From assembly GCA_963971225.1 (NCBI GenBank), contig OZ020270.1, positions 64,670,932-64,734,931 on the forward strand: a stretch of DNA of 64,000 nucleotides. The letters are read 5' to 3'. Both the position numbers and the translations under genes were made by a program. This DNA is from Melieria omissa (taxonomy: Eukaryota > Arthropoda > Insecta > Diptera > Ulidiidae). The number at the start of each line of letters is the position of its first letter. Position 1 is the first letter of the stretch. Below are positions 1 through 10,687 of this stretch, in pieces. The notes under the pieces were generated by a model. It was given only the letters and a program-made list of their open reading frames with translations, had not been told where the DNA came from and made no database searches.

Positions 1-55
1 TCGAAAGTCCTCCACTTCAAAAGATCAGCCACAAGATCGACATACATGTACCTGA

Positions 56-544
56 AGTCATGAACAGACTCATGCTCATCACTCGAGCACTAGAGCGAAA
101 ACGCTTCTTCCCACAGCAATTGTGTCTATTGTTCACTTAGGAGAAAGTCATAAGGTCCGAGTCCTCATAGACCCCGGTTCTCAAAAGACGTTCATCTCGT
201 CCAAGGACGACCGCTTTTGTGAACAACTCTATAAAGAGACAACGTTCCGAAACCCCGACGGTCGGTATGTCGTAAGGCTCCCATTCAAAAAGAGCTTTCC
301 CGAAACCTCGGCCCTAGGCCATACACGGACAGCTGCCTTACGACAATTCTTAAGTGTAGAGCGGACACTAGAGAAAAAGGGGGATCTCAAAACAACATAC
401 TCAGATGTATTAAACGAGTATCTCACTCTCGGCCACATGGAATCCACATCCTCTTGTGAGATTATAAATGACGGTAAATATTTTTCATTTTACCTACCCC
501 ACCATGCGGTTATTCGCCCAGAAAAGAAGACTACTAAAGTGTGA
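56..544 (+). pseudogene. BEL/Pao pol relic: protease and start of RT
   Basis: The frame opens after a stop at 53-55 and reads a retroviral-type aspartyl protease core (LIDPGSQKTFIS, about nt 164-200) typical of BEL/Pao polyproteins. It then jumps directly to the usual start of the Pao reverse transcriptase region (RYVVRLPFK, then the LGHMES stretch). The protease-RT linker seen in full elements is missing, so a deletion is inferred near nt 205. The frame ends at TGA 542-544, where family members continue. The rest of pol lies in other frames just downstream. The element is cut by the left window edge, so its 5' LTR and gag are not visible. Family assignment is firm; the exact lineage is not. 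Confidence 0.8.
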
Positions 545-590
545 GTAGTTTTCAACGCTTCAAAAGCATCAAGCTCTGGATGCCCAGAGC

Positions 591-2577
591 GGCCCCACTC
601 TTCAAAACGATCTTATGCTGTTACTCTTAAGATGGCGTCTCTATAAGTTCGTTTTCAACGGCGACATTGAAAAAATGTACCGCCAAATTCTCGTACAAAA
701 AGATGACCAAGATATTCAACGAATTCTCTTCCGTCGGTGTTCACATAAACCGGTGGAAGATTTCAAACTCAAAACAGTCACATTTGGGGTGAACTGTGCC
801 CCTTACTTGGCCATCCGTACACTTCAGCAGTTAGCATATGATTCCAAAGATAAATGGCCTCTTGCGGCTCAAATCATACTCGACGAAACATATGTTGACG
901 ACATACTCTCAGGCAGTCACGATCTTGACACGGCTATCAACTCCTTAGATCAGCTCGTTAAAACTCTCAATTCCGCAGGGTTCCCCCTCAAAAAGATCAC
1001 TGCCAACAACTCGAAACTCCTCGAGAAAATCCCCCCCGAAAATCTGTTAGATTCCGATTTTTTGCGATTCCAACCCACAAGTTCTACGAAAACTCTTGGA
1101 ATTCGCTGGAATGCGCTTTCAGATTCCTTTTCGTACACCTTTGACCCAATCTCCAATTCAATGTCGTTTACAAAGAGACAGATCCTCTCAGCTGTCGCGA
1201 AACTTTTTGACCCGGCAGGGTGGCTATCGCCCATTATGATTCAAGCAAAAATGCTTCTCCAACAACTCTGGTTGGAAGGAACAGACTGGGATGAGTGCGT
1301 AAAACCACAATCACTTCACAAGTGGAACGCATTCATCGAAAATTTATCATCCATCGACAAAATCGAAATTCCGCGCTGGGTTCAGTTCTCCCCAAGCGTT
1401 CAAATCCAACTTCACGGATTCTGCGACGCCTCTGAAAAGGCATATTGTGCATGCATATATGTACGAACCTATGCCGACCATGCAAGCGCTTCGTCGCATC
1501 TCTTGGCAGCCAAAAGCAAAGTCGCTCCTCTGCAGTCAATAAGCTTGCCACGCCTAGAATTGTGCGGCGCCTTGCTACTATCCAAGCTGGTGAAACATGT
1601 ACGAACTCATCTTGGTTTTCAGAATTATAACTTAACACTCTGGTCTGACTCGTCCATCGTACTCGCATGGCTCGAGAAACCACCCCATACTTGGAAAACG
1701 TATGTAGCAAGCCGCACCACGCAAATTCTACATAATGTTAGCAACGCAACTTGGCGTCATGTGTCCAGTTCTGACAATCCAGCAGATCTCGGGACACGCG
1801 GATGCAAACCGCAAGACATGATTGCCAACACATTATGGTGGCACGGCCCCAGTTGGCTCCGAGACGATCCCCAATCATGGCCCAAAGAAGAGCCTCGTCA
1901 GACTCAGGCTCCAGAAAAGCGGAAAATCGAAAGCTTCCACACGCTTGAAGTCGAGGATATACTCAATAGGTTTTCGAAATTCTCGCAAGCCCTCAGAATT
2001 CTCGGTTACATGTTCCGATTCATCGACAGGGCTCGCAAAGCCCCCATCTCAATTGGTGCGTTAACTCACCAGGAAATAAAGAGGGTGAAAATACGTCTTA
2101 TCTCCCTCGCGCAATGCCATCACTTCCCCGATGAACATGCTGCGCTCTCATCCTCTAAAGTTATCTCTCGAAAAAGCTCCTTACTCACTCTAAATCCTTT
2201 CATGGATAAAGAAGGGCTTATTAGGGTCAATGGTCGCCTCGCGCACTCAGGTCTCACTTATAATGAGCGACACCCAATTATCATTCCCGATAACTCTCGT
2301 CTCTGCACGTTGTATTTGGACTTTCTGCATAGCATCCTCTTGCATGCAGAGAAACAGCTAATGGTCCGTATGGTTCAGCAAGAATATTATATTCCCCGGC
2401 TGAAAATCGAGGTCAAGAAATGCATTTTTCAATGCAAGACCTGCACCATTTATAAGCAGCACGTACGGTCTCAAATAATGGCCACTCTCCCTCCCGAGCG
2501 GTGTACATTCTCGTTACCGTTCTCCATCACGGGAGTCGATTTTGCTGGCCCTTTTCAAGTAGTCATCCAATCTCCGA
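591..2577 (+). pseudogene. BEL/Pao pol relic: reverse transcriptase, RNase H, integrase start
   Basis: One long frame carries the RT palm with the catalytic YVDDILSG motif (about nt 891-914). After it come the Pao-type RNase H region ([37 protein letters not shown]), an integrase zinc-binding region ([12 protein letters not shown]) and the start of the integrase core (GVDFAGPF, first catalytic Asp, near nt 2537). The frame then shifts by one at about 2560-2580 and the integrase core goes on in the next entry. It is also out of frame with the protease part upstream. This is a decayed but long copy, lacking only short segments; it can no longer make a polyprotein. Confidence 0.85.
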
Positions 2578-3423
2578 CGTGCTGCCTTTCTCAAAGCCTA
2601 TGTCTGCGTCTTCGTCTGCTTCTCCACCAAGGCGATTCATCTCGAACTCTGCTCAGATCTCACCGCTGACGCATTTCGAGCTGCTTTCGCACGATTCGTC
2701 GGCCGACGAGGGCTCCCCAGCAAAATAATGTCAGACAATGGCAGAACGTTTATTAGTGCACAACGTGCCATAAGTAAAGATCTCGTGCGATTTCTGAAAG
2801 AAACGTCAGTCGACATCGCAAATAAATATGTCACTCATGGTCTCGAGTGGCAGTTTATTCCCCCTGGTGCTCCCCATATGGGCGGTCTTTGGGAAGCTGG
2901 AGTGAAAACCTTCAAAACCCACCTGACCAAAGTCGCCGGCACTCATAAGTTTACTTCCGAGGAATTTTTAACCCTCCTCATTCGCATTGAAGCGATCCTT
3001 AATTCGCGGCCACTCTCCCCAATGTCGCAAGACCCCGCCGATCTTCAGGCCTTAACTCCAGGCCACTTTCTCCGCGGAGCCCCGTTACTAGCACCCCCTG
3101 AACCCACCGCGGAGAGTCTCTCACTTGCCAATCGCTGGCAAAAGCTGAAGGTGCTTCATCACCAATTCAGTAGACGATGGCGGGAGGAGTATCTTAAAGA
3201 ACTCCATAAGCGACAAAAATGGAAGTACCCCCAGACGGAGGTCTCTGAAGGCCAGCTCGCCGTCATTAAAGACGATCTCCTTCCTCCCCACGAGTGGCGC
3301 CTCGGGCGCATCATTGAACTCTATCGGGGGGCGGATAATCATATCCGAGTCGCTGACGTCCAAACCCAAAATGGAGTTTTGACACGTCCCATTGTGAAAC
3401 TTTGCGTGTTACCCCCCTCATAG
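2578..3423 (+). pseudogene. BEL/Pao pol relic: integrase core and C-terminal domain
   Basis: Continues the integrase after a one-base frame change. It shows the second catalytic Asp (MSDNGRTF, nt 2728 on), the third acidic residue in MGGLWEAGVKTFK, and the AILNSRPL motif. The Pao-type C-terminal domain (DUF5641-like) follows, ending in EWRLGRI, VADVQT and RPIVKLCVLP. The stop at 3421-3423 falls where BEL/Pao pol normally ends, so the 3' end of pol is complete. No clear 3' LTR follows. Pyrimidine-rich sequence leads instead into a CCHC exon at 3506. Confidence 0.85.
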
Positions 3424-3505
3424 CCGTAGAAGTAGACTCCATTTCCCACTCCTCCACAACTTTCAACTTCACCATCACTCAGAGCTAATAATCTTTATAT
3501 TCCAG

Positions 3506-4134
3506 ACGCTGAGTCCAAGAAGGAGGCCCTCCGCCAGTGCGTGATTTGCGAGCGCCACCACCCTTTGCGCTACTGCTCGGCGTTCCGACGGATGACGCCG
3601 ACGGAGAGGCTCAACGCAGTACGCCGGAACCGGTACTGCGTCAATTGTTTTGCCAGGTCCCACACGACGGGCGAGTGTTCGTCCACGGCCAGCTGCTAGA
3701 AGTGTGGGCTGGGTCACCACACCATGGTGCACCGGGCCATGCCGGCACACCAGCGGGTCGGGGTGGCACGACGACCAAGCAAACCGGCACCAGCAACGCG
3801 GCGCCAAACACCGGCTAGACGCCAAGTAGCGCCTCAACCGGCCCCACCGGCGCGGCGCCAAACCACAGCCACGACCAGACGCCCACAGGCGCAGCCGCCT
3901 AAGGCCGCATGTCGGTGCAGCCAGGGCCAGCCGCCGCGCAAGACGGCGAGACAGAAGGCGGCCGCGACGACCAACCGGGTCAACAGCAAGGGTCACCGGG
4001 CAGTCACGACGCAGCGGCTTTTGAAGACGGCGGTTGCTACGCTGCAGCAGTTGGGGCACGCACTTCAAGTTGCACTCGTGCAAGGGGGGCGCGATGTTGA
4101 GACCGCCGACGAAGAGAATCTGATTGATCTCTGA
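3506..4134 (+). pseudogene. Gag-like CCHC-knuckle exon with splice acceptor and one nonsense codon
   Basis: The frame begins right after a good 3' splice site (CTAATAAT branch-like sequence, TATATTCCAG ending at 3505). It encodes the CxxC..H..C and CxNC..H..C arrangement of dipteran BEL/Pao-type Gag proteins (QCVICERHHPLRYC, RYCVNCFARSHTTGEC, KCGLGHHTMVHR). An in-frame TAG at 3697-3699 interrupts the third knuckle between a Cys and KCG. Downstream is an Ala/Arg/Pro/Gln-rich tail to 4134. The 5' exon is not identifiable here. It may belong to the same element as the pol relic upstream or be a separate gag-derived gene; the nonsense codon argues it is dead. Confidence 0.6.
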
Positions 4135-4176
4135 GTCGGCGGCTCACTTCCCCTCCCACACGCACACGATCCACAT

Positions 4177-4177
<1 letters not shown>

Positions 4178-4223
<46 letters not shown>
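4178..4223. repeat. (CA)n microsatellite
   Basis: About 23 uninterrupted CA units. Apparent His/Thr or Cys/Val reading frames across it are artefacts of the repeat. Confidence 0.97.
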
Positions 4224-4224
<1 letters not shown>

Positions 4225-5157
4225 CCACCACCGTGAGATTGTCCCTCCAGCTAATCAAAAAAGGGCCAGTTACACTGGATGGACTGATGGACTGCATGCT
4301 CAGCTCGCTTGAGCAGTGGGACGCATGCTGTCGACTAATAGCATTAATAATGCTCCGACTAAGGGCGGATGACATACAATCTAGACGTACAGTACCGTAA
4401 CTTGACAAACGGCGTGAATTGGTCCCTGCCCCAGGGCGCAATACCTTTCATGGTGGTCCTCTGGGGTTCTTATAGGGCGGGTGGTGAAGGGAGTTGGTTT
4501 TAGGCCGCTAATCGGTCACGCTATTGGATACGGGTCCTCTAGTGTCTTGCTAAGATTTCCACTTCCTACGTGAAAAAAAAACAAAAACAAAAAAAAAAAC
4601 ACACAACCACACACGCTATCTTCTCTTCTTCCTCCACCCACTTTCTTCCCTTTCCAAAAATGAATTGTTCTCCCCTTTTCCGACTCCCTTAGTTCTAAGC
4701 TCAATTTGTACAATTAGTCGTTAAGAATAATCAGCGCTGTGCACACGCACATTAAATAAAACCCCCGCTGCACTGTCCAAGTAAAACCCCGTCGCCTTTC
4801 ATTTTTTCTCGGTCGCCGTCACGTCAGTCAATATCTTTGAACTTTCAATGCATAAAATAGCTTTGGTCTTTTGGAAACCCCTCGAAATAATAATTTTTTT
4901 TTTTAAGATAAATTTAGATATGTTGGCGAAGGCACGAAAAAAGCGTTTTTTTTAGTCATATTTTGAATATTCTGAAAAATATATAACCTTTTCAACTTAT
5001 TGATTTATTATTGACTATTTACGAAACCTAAAGACCAAATTACTACAATCAATTGATATCCATAAGTTTATGAAAATATTTTTAACCCTTCAGCACTGCG
5101 TACTTTTCAGTGGTCCAAAAATCTACTATTGGCCAGAAGTCGTCATGTATGTACATA
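4224..5157. other. No gene seen; AT-rich spacer
   Basis: Contains an A-rich run at about 4569-4600 and a possible poly(A) signal (AATAAA, about 4754), but no convincing reading frame. A TTAACCCTTC motif at 5092 resembles a piggyBac-type end but no partner was found. Confidence 0.5.
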
Positions 5158-6094
5158 CATTGTGACCGAAAAGTTTCGGGAAATTCTCATTTAAAATTCG
5201 CGCGCTGTATATTTTTCGATATTTTAAGTTTCTGTAGGTTGGTAGCACTGTCCTTAATTACTATGTAAAAAATGAGCGCGATCTGTCAGACAGTTTGTTT
5301 ACGGCAGCTGTTGAAACCAGTTCACCTCAGTAGTGCGTTGCGATTTTGTTGAGAATTTTCTTCAAAATGAGTACCGTGAACAGGTCTCTTTGGACGTGCT
5401 TGATCGTGCCAATTCCGATCCAACTTTCATGGAATGCATCATAACTGGTGACGAGACATGGGTCTACGAGTACGACATGCAAACAAGCCAACAATCATCG
5501 GAATAGAGAGGAAAAGACGAGCCGAAACCGAAAAAACCACGCCAAAGTCGCTCGAAAATCAAGGTAATGCTGATTGTTTTCTTCGATATTCGTGGTGTGG
5601 TGCATCATGAATTCGTCCCTTAAGGACAAACAGTCGGTATAGACTATTATTTGACTGTTTTAAGACGTTTGCGTGAAAATATCCGCCGTAAACGGCCTCA
5701 ATTGTGGAAGGATAATTCATGGATTTTTCATGACGATAATGCTCCCTCGCACCGAGCCAACATTATCAACGATTTTAAGGCCAAACATTCAATAAACACC
5801 ATCGAACAGCCACCTGATCTTGCACCGTGTGACTTTTTCCTGTTTCCCAAACTCAAATTACCACTCAGAGGAACGCGTTTTGAATCCATAGAAGACGTAA
5901 AACAGAATTCGCAGAGGGAACTCAAAGCCATACCGGAAGGCGCCTATAAAAAATGTTTTGATGATTGGAAGAAACGTTGGCATATGCGTATCGCTTCTAA
6001 CGGAGCATATTTTGAAGGAGATAAAATAAATATTGATGAAGATTAAGAATTTTGCGTTTTATTTAAAATTTCCGGAAACTTTTCGGTCACAAGG
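5158..6094 (+). mobile_element. mariner element, internally deleted
   Basis: Ends are inverted repeats: C[A/C]TTGTGACCGAAAAGTTTC at 5158 and its complement ending at 6094. Each is followed by the TA target duplication (5156-5157 and 6095-6096). At 937 bp it is shorter than the roughly 1.3 kb of a full mariner; the missing part is the 5' coding region. DD34D chemistry and family are set by the transposase inside. Confidence 0.92.
5369..6046 (+). pseudogene. mariner transposase remnant (catalytic domain)
   Basis: A cut-and-paste DDE transposase fragment. All three catalytic Asp contexts are visible in one frame: TGDETWVYEYD, FHDDNAPSH and PPDLAPCDFFLFPKL, the last two spaced as in DD34D mariners. 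Two in-frame stops, TAG 5504-5506 and TAA 5621-5623, break it. The N-terminal helix-turn-helix DNA-binding domains are gone, because the readable protein begins just before the first Asp. The C-terminus reaches a natural stop close to the 3' terminal repeat. Not functional; it could be mobilised in trans only if its ends are still recognised. Confidence 0.9.
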
Positions 6095-6294
6095 TATGTA
6101 AGCCAACAATTTTTTGTTTTCATGCTTGATTATTATGTGACTAAAACTATGTACATATATATTAGTTTTTATTTGAAATTCAATTTTTATTTCTTTATAA
6201 AATATTTTTGTGTAAAAAAAATACACAAAAATAATCGAAAAATATTCTTGATTAAGGTCCTAAATGTAAGTCCTTAAAAGGAATTAACAAAATA

Positions 6295-6672
6295 TTGGCT
6301 ATTTCTGGTAGCGGCCGAAGATGGGTTAAACCATATTCTGCTATAATATTTGATGATATTTCTACTGAGGAGCAAAATAGTATTGCCAATTATTCTGCTA
6401 ATGGTAGACACAATAATATTTCTTGTTTTTATTTGTGTCAAACATATTCAAAAATTCCTAAACAATTGATTAGAAATAATGTGAACTATCTAATTTTATT
6501 TGAGCAAGACAAGACTAATCTTAAACATGTATTTGATGAACACTGCAGTGATATTAATTTTGATTCATTTAAAAGTATGTGTAATGAATCATGGAAAGAT
6601 CGATTCAGTTTTTTTGTTATTGATAAAGAACAAGCAACCAACGGTGGAAGATATACATACAAAAAAGTTTGA
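6295..6672 (+). pseudogene. Polinton/Maverick-type packaging ATPase fragment (C-terminal half)
   Basis: Encodes about 125 residues resembling the A32-like FtsK/HerA DNA-packaging ATPases of Polintons (Mavericks) and related viruses. There is a hydrophobic Walker B strand (AIIFDDIS), then NGRHNNISCFYLCQTY, the sensor-like segment, and a polar stretch ending RNNVNYLILFEQ. The C-terminal tail ends TNGGRYTYKKV and a stop. The Walker A half is absent and no ATG starts the frame, so this is a fragment. Immediately 3' a convergent minus-strand frame ends at 6701, as is common in these compact elements. Assignment rests on recalled family motifs, not a search. Confidence 0.6.
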
Positions 6673-6700
6673 GGATTTATTTTTGTTGAAATGATTTATA

Positions 6701-6754
6701 TTATTTCTTTTTTATAAGACTTTCAACAACTGAATTAATATCTGCATTACTTAA
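6701..6754 (-). pseudogene. C-terminal tail of convergent gene of the Polinton-like relic
   Basis: On the minus strand a frame reads LSNADINSVVESLIKKK and stops at 6703-6701. It is broken exactly at the TTAA (6751-6754) where the piggyBac-like element inserted. Across that insertion the minus strand beyond 12355 stays Lys-rich and open for a short way. Identity unknown; it is too short to name. Its tail-to-tail placement 28 bp from the ATPase frame suggests both belong to one compact element. Confidence 0.35.
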
Positions 6755-7213
6755 CACGGCATTGGTGTGGTGGGGTATACCATACCCCAGAGGCTGTATT
6801 TTTGGAATAATACGGATATCAGTTTTATGTGGGCACTACCGCTTCTAGTAGCTGTTTATAACAGTCCAACCATACACATTTGCTATCCAAAAACAACATG
6901 AGTGTGACCAAATTTCAGTCAGATCCCGCTAAAGTTCATTGGGGTATGACATACCCCACCACACCAATAACGTGACGTTTTGTGTAAATGGTTTTGAATA
7001 CAAATTGATATTTTCGATGGTCTAGTAGTCATCGATTTATTCAAAAATTCACCGTACGGAAAAATAAAAGGCAAATACCAACTGCCGAACTGCTACGTGC
7101 AAGAAAAGCTCTCAGTTCAGTATTCGCATTTCGTCGCCGTAGAAGACGAATGTCGTATGTTCCATTGAATTTAATAGCATATGCGACAATCATTCGCATA
7201 TGCTATTATGGCA

Positions 7214-7530
7214 GCCGCCGTGGCTCAGTTGGTTAGTGCGCGGTCCAACGAGTCGCATGCAGAGCGACGTAAGATCGAATACTGCATGTAGTAACACCTA
7301 AAAAAAAAAATAACGGGAAACTCGTTTTCTCTTTCGGTGGCTGTCCTCCCAGCTGGAAATGGCAAACCTCTGGGAGTAAAAATTGCCTATGAAAAAGCTC
7401 CCAACCTGCCGTTCGGAACCGGCATAAAACTGTAGGTCCCTTCCACCCGCGTACAAAATTCACGGGTGGTTGCGGGAAACTAGGCCTTAGTCTCGCGTAA
7501 GCGGGCTGTCGTGCCAATCAATTATTATTA
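7214..7530 (+). repeat. tRNA-derived SINE, copy 1 (full length)
   Basis: Begins GCCGCCGTGGCTCAGTTGG, with a Pol III A-box-like TGGCTCAGTTGGTTAGTGC and a degenerate B box (AAGATCGAATAC) about 45 bp on. An A-rich spacer and a tRNA-unrelated body ending in an ATT-repeat tail follow. The 5' boundary is fixed by comparison with copy 3 at 26146-26477. The tail is interrupted by the mariner at 7531. It is not a tRNA gene: no cloverleaf can be closed. Confidence 0.85.
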
Positions 7531-8809
7531 TCAGGTGTACAACTTTGCTTCCGCCGTTTTCCGATAGGTGGCTGTACCGACTGAGGCTGGTTGAAATACA
7601 TAGATGCCTAATGCCTTTAAAGTGAGTGTGACAGTGCCTAACGAATTGTTATCGCCGTTTCAGTGACAGTTGTTCTTGTTTTCGTATTATTCACGCTCGA
7701 AAATGTCCGTTTATGTGCCCAATTCTCGCCATTTGCGGGAAGTTTTACTTTTCTGTTACAATTCGAAAAAAAATGCAGCTGAAGCGCATCGAATGCTCTC
7801 AGAAACTTACGGTGATGCTGCTCTGAGTGAAAGAACGTGTCGGGAGTGGTTTCAACGTTTTAAAAATGGTGATTTCGATGTCGAAGACAAACATGGTGGT
7901 GGAAGAGAAAAAACCTTCAAAGATGAACAACTAGAAGCATTGCTTGATGAAGATTCGTGCCAAACCCAAGAAGAGCTTGCCGAATCGTTGGGAGTGAGTC
8001 AGCAAGCAATTTCAAAACGTCTCAAGGCCCTGGGCATGATTCAGAAAGAAGGAAACTGGGTGCCGTACGAGTTGAAACCGAGGGACATCGAGCGCCGTCT
8101 ATTTGTATGTGAGCAACTGCTTCAAAGACAAAATCGTAAGGGGTTTTTACATCGAATCGTAACCGGTGATGAAAAATGGGTTCAATACGATAATCCTAAA
8201 CGCAGAAAATCATGGGGGAAAGCCCGGGCATGCTTCTTCGTCGAAGGCAAAACCGAATATTCACGGCGCCAAGGTTATGATTTGTATTTGGTGGGATCAG
8301 CTCGGTGTCATTTACTACGACCTCTTAAAACCGGGTGAAACCATCACAGGAGATCGCTACCGAACGCAACTGATGCGCCTTAGTCGCGCGCTAAAAGAAC
8401 AGCGGCCACAATATCAAGAGCGACATGACAAAGTCATCCTCCAACACGACAATGCTCGGCCTCACGTCGCAAAAGTGGTCAAAAAGTACCTGGAAACGCT
8501 GAAATGGGAAGTCTTGCCCCACCCGCCGTATTCCCCAGATGTCGCCCCTTCTGACTTCCACCTATTCCGTTCGATGGCACACGGCCTGGCAGATCAACAT
8601 TTTCAATCCTTCGAAGAATTGGAAAAATGGATTGCTTCATGGATAGCGTCAAAAGAGGACTCCTTTTTTCGAGCCGGGATCCGAAAATTGCCGGAAAGAT
8701 GGGAGAAAGTTGTCGCTAGCGACGGACAATACTTTGAATAATACATCTGTAAGCACTTTTTCGCAATAAAGCTTTTAAAAAAACGGCGGAAGCAAAGTTG
8801 TACACCTGA
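7531..8809 (+). mobile_element. mariner element, full length
   Basis: 1279 bp with TCAGGTGTACAACTTTG at the left end and its exact complement at the right, extending inward through CTTCCGCCGTTTT. TA duplications lie at 7529-7530 and 8810-8811. The length and the position of a 345-residue frame match a complete mariner. The terminal CAGGTGTAC resembles mauritiana-group ends as I recall them; the subfamily is not certain. It sits inside the tail of the SINE. Confidence 0.95.
7703..8741 (+). pseudogene. mariner transposase, one frameshift from intact
   Basis: ATG at 7703. The N-terminal paired helix-turn-helix region reads CREWFQRFKNGDFDVEDK and SLGVSQQAISKRLKALG. The catalytic domain has TGDEKWVQYD, LQHDNARPH and PPYSPDVAPSDFHLFR (DD34D) and the WVPYEL linker. 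The only lesion seen is a single extra base in the G run at 8214-8218: the first frame runs to about 8212 and the second takes over to the TAA at 8739-8741. Without that base the protein would have the usual length of about 345 residues. A recent loss or a sequencing/assembly error are both possible. Confidence 0.92.
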
Positions 8810-8845
8810 TATTATTATGCGACAATCATTTTCACCATATAATAT

Positions 8846-9317
8846 TGTAACGATAAGACAGTCTGTCGCTGTGCAAAGCAACCCTGTCGCTACGCACCGT
8901 GCTATAATTCAATCTGGCAATGACGGCCGCGATAATAATGAAAACTTTAAGTCCAACCTGGTAATGATGGCCGCGATAATGGAAACTTTTAGTCCAATAT
9001 GGCAATGATGGCCCGCGATCATCATGGAAACCTTTAGTCCACTCTGGAATGTGCGAGAACGATCTGCGCGATAACCGGACAGGTATAAAAGGCAGCCGGG
9101 TACGGCGCAGCGAGTCAGTCTTGGTTTAGACAAGTGAAGGTGCCATACGGAGTAAATAAGTGTACAGACAGTAAAGTGTAAAATTTGTGAAATAAAGTGA
9201 TCGTTGGTTTTTTTTTATTGACTGCGTTTGAGAAACTAAGTGTGTTTTGTTTATTTCAAATTACGCAATCCAGAGATACGTACTAGCCCACTAGAACTAG
9301 AAATAGTATTCGTAACA
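8846..9317 (+). repeat. 5' LTR of gypsy copy A
   Basis: 472 bp, TGTAACGA...CGTAACA. Longer than the 423-bp LTR of copy D because its U3 holds three degenerate units of about 43 bp (CGCGATAAT...TTTTAGTCCA...TGGCAATG) where copy D has two. The primer-binding site TGGTGTCAGAAGTGGGAT (9320-9337) follows and matches the 3' end of a tRNA-Leu. Confidence 0.92.
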
Positions 9318-9394
9318 TTTGGTGTCAGAAGTGGGATTGTGGAAGATTGAAAATAAACAAAAAAAAATAAATAAATAAAATTATAAAAACACAT

Positions 9395-10516
9395 GTGTCG
9401 GTGCAAATGAAAACGGCGAATCGAGAAATGGCAGTGAAGCTGGAAACTACGTGTCTCAAAGTTTCGGCAAAAGTCGAGACTGCAAATCGAGAAATGTCAG
9501 CGCAGCTAGAAACTACGAATCACGAAATTTCGGCAAAAGTCGAAACTGCAAATCGAGAAATGTCAGCGAGGCTGGAAACTACGGATCGAGAAATGGCGGA
9601 AAATTTTGCGTGCATAGAGCAGAAGGTGGAGGAAATTTCCAATAACCTGAATGTGAAAGTTGAGCATCTCGAGACGCGAATAGACAATTGGGACAAACGA
9701 GTTGACGAAATGGGTGAATCCCTGAACAGACGAGTTGACAACCTGGATGAGTCCTTGAAAAAACGAGTTGACAGTTTGGAAGATTCGATGCACAGAAAGA
9801 TAGACGAACGGCTTCGAGAGGTACAGCCACGAGAATGTTTGCCACCGGTTCAGGACGGTGTTGCTGCCACAACAGAAGTGCCTACTTATGATGGTGCTGC
9901 GCCGTTCGATACATTTAAATTGCAATTCGACTTGGCTGCTTTGGAAAATCAGTGGACAGATATCAGGAAAGGTCGGAGGTTGGCACTGGCGCTGAAAGGT
10001 CCTGCGGCTGAGGTAATCAAATCAGTTCCAGAATGTTTAAGAAGTGATTACGGTGCCATCATGAGAGCGTTGGCAACGAATTATAGCGACGAGCACAACG
10101 ATACGCTATACTACCGTGAGCTGAAGAACCGCAAGCAAAGAGCCAGCGAGGCGCTGCAGACATATGCAGCAGACATTGAGCGGCTCGTGCAGCTGTGCTA
10201 CCCAAAATTCAGTGCTGATGATCTCGAGAGGATGAAAATTGAGGCGTTTATTGAAGGTCTTCATGATCCAGAAACACGTCGCAGCGCGTTGATGATGGGC
10301 AAGCCGACATTTAAGGAGACGGTGACCAGCGCGATGACATATGAAGCGGCATGGATTGGGAGCACTCGGTATGCACCTGCAAGGATAAGCCAGATTCAGG
10401 CGGACAACGACATTCCGGTCCAGGCCATAAGCTCTGAGATACCGGGCACGCCACGGGTGGTCTCCTCTAAAGTGGTTTGCTGGACGTGCGGCAATCACGG
10501 GACTACCGTCCACTAA
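9395..10516 (+). pseudogene. Gag of gypsy copy A, truncated at both ends
   Basis: Lacks the SAP-like N-terminus present in copies B, C and D: the frame opens within the coiled coil on a GTG, with no ATG context. Four to five alternating units of the AN[R/H]EMSAKLETT type form a long heptad-like coil. The conserved capsid-like region follows (LENQWTDIRKGRRLALALKG; IEAFIEGLHDPETRRSALMMGKP). A deletion inside the zinc knuckle leaves only the first CxxC (CWTCG) before a frameshifted stop. Further on, in another frame, the RS-rich tail is still readable to a TAA at about 10618-10620. Confidence 0.85.
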
Positions 10517-10687
10517 AAAGGCGTTCCCGTTCTCGATCTCAATCGCCTGAAGCGAGGAATACTGAAAATCGAGGCCCAGCCAACAAGCGCAGGGCTGAGG
10601 ACGACGAGTCGTTAAGCTAACACGGGTCAGCCTAAAGGGGCGTGAGCTGACCCCACAATCTGCTGCCCCACCGTCCTTGTCTCACAG

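Noticed and set aside
4037..4441. Minus-strand protein with Cys-Val repeats
   Set aside because: Produced by the CA microsatellite; no conserved features.
5092..5120. TTAACCCTTCAGCACTGCG as the left end of another piggyBac
   Set aside because: No inverted partner next to TTAA was found within reach.
7214..7290. tRNA gene on the plus strand (GTGGCTCAGTTGGTTAGTGC)
   Set aside because: A-box and weak B-box are present but the arms do not pair into a cloverleaf. The same head occurs in three copies with SINE bodies and target duplications.
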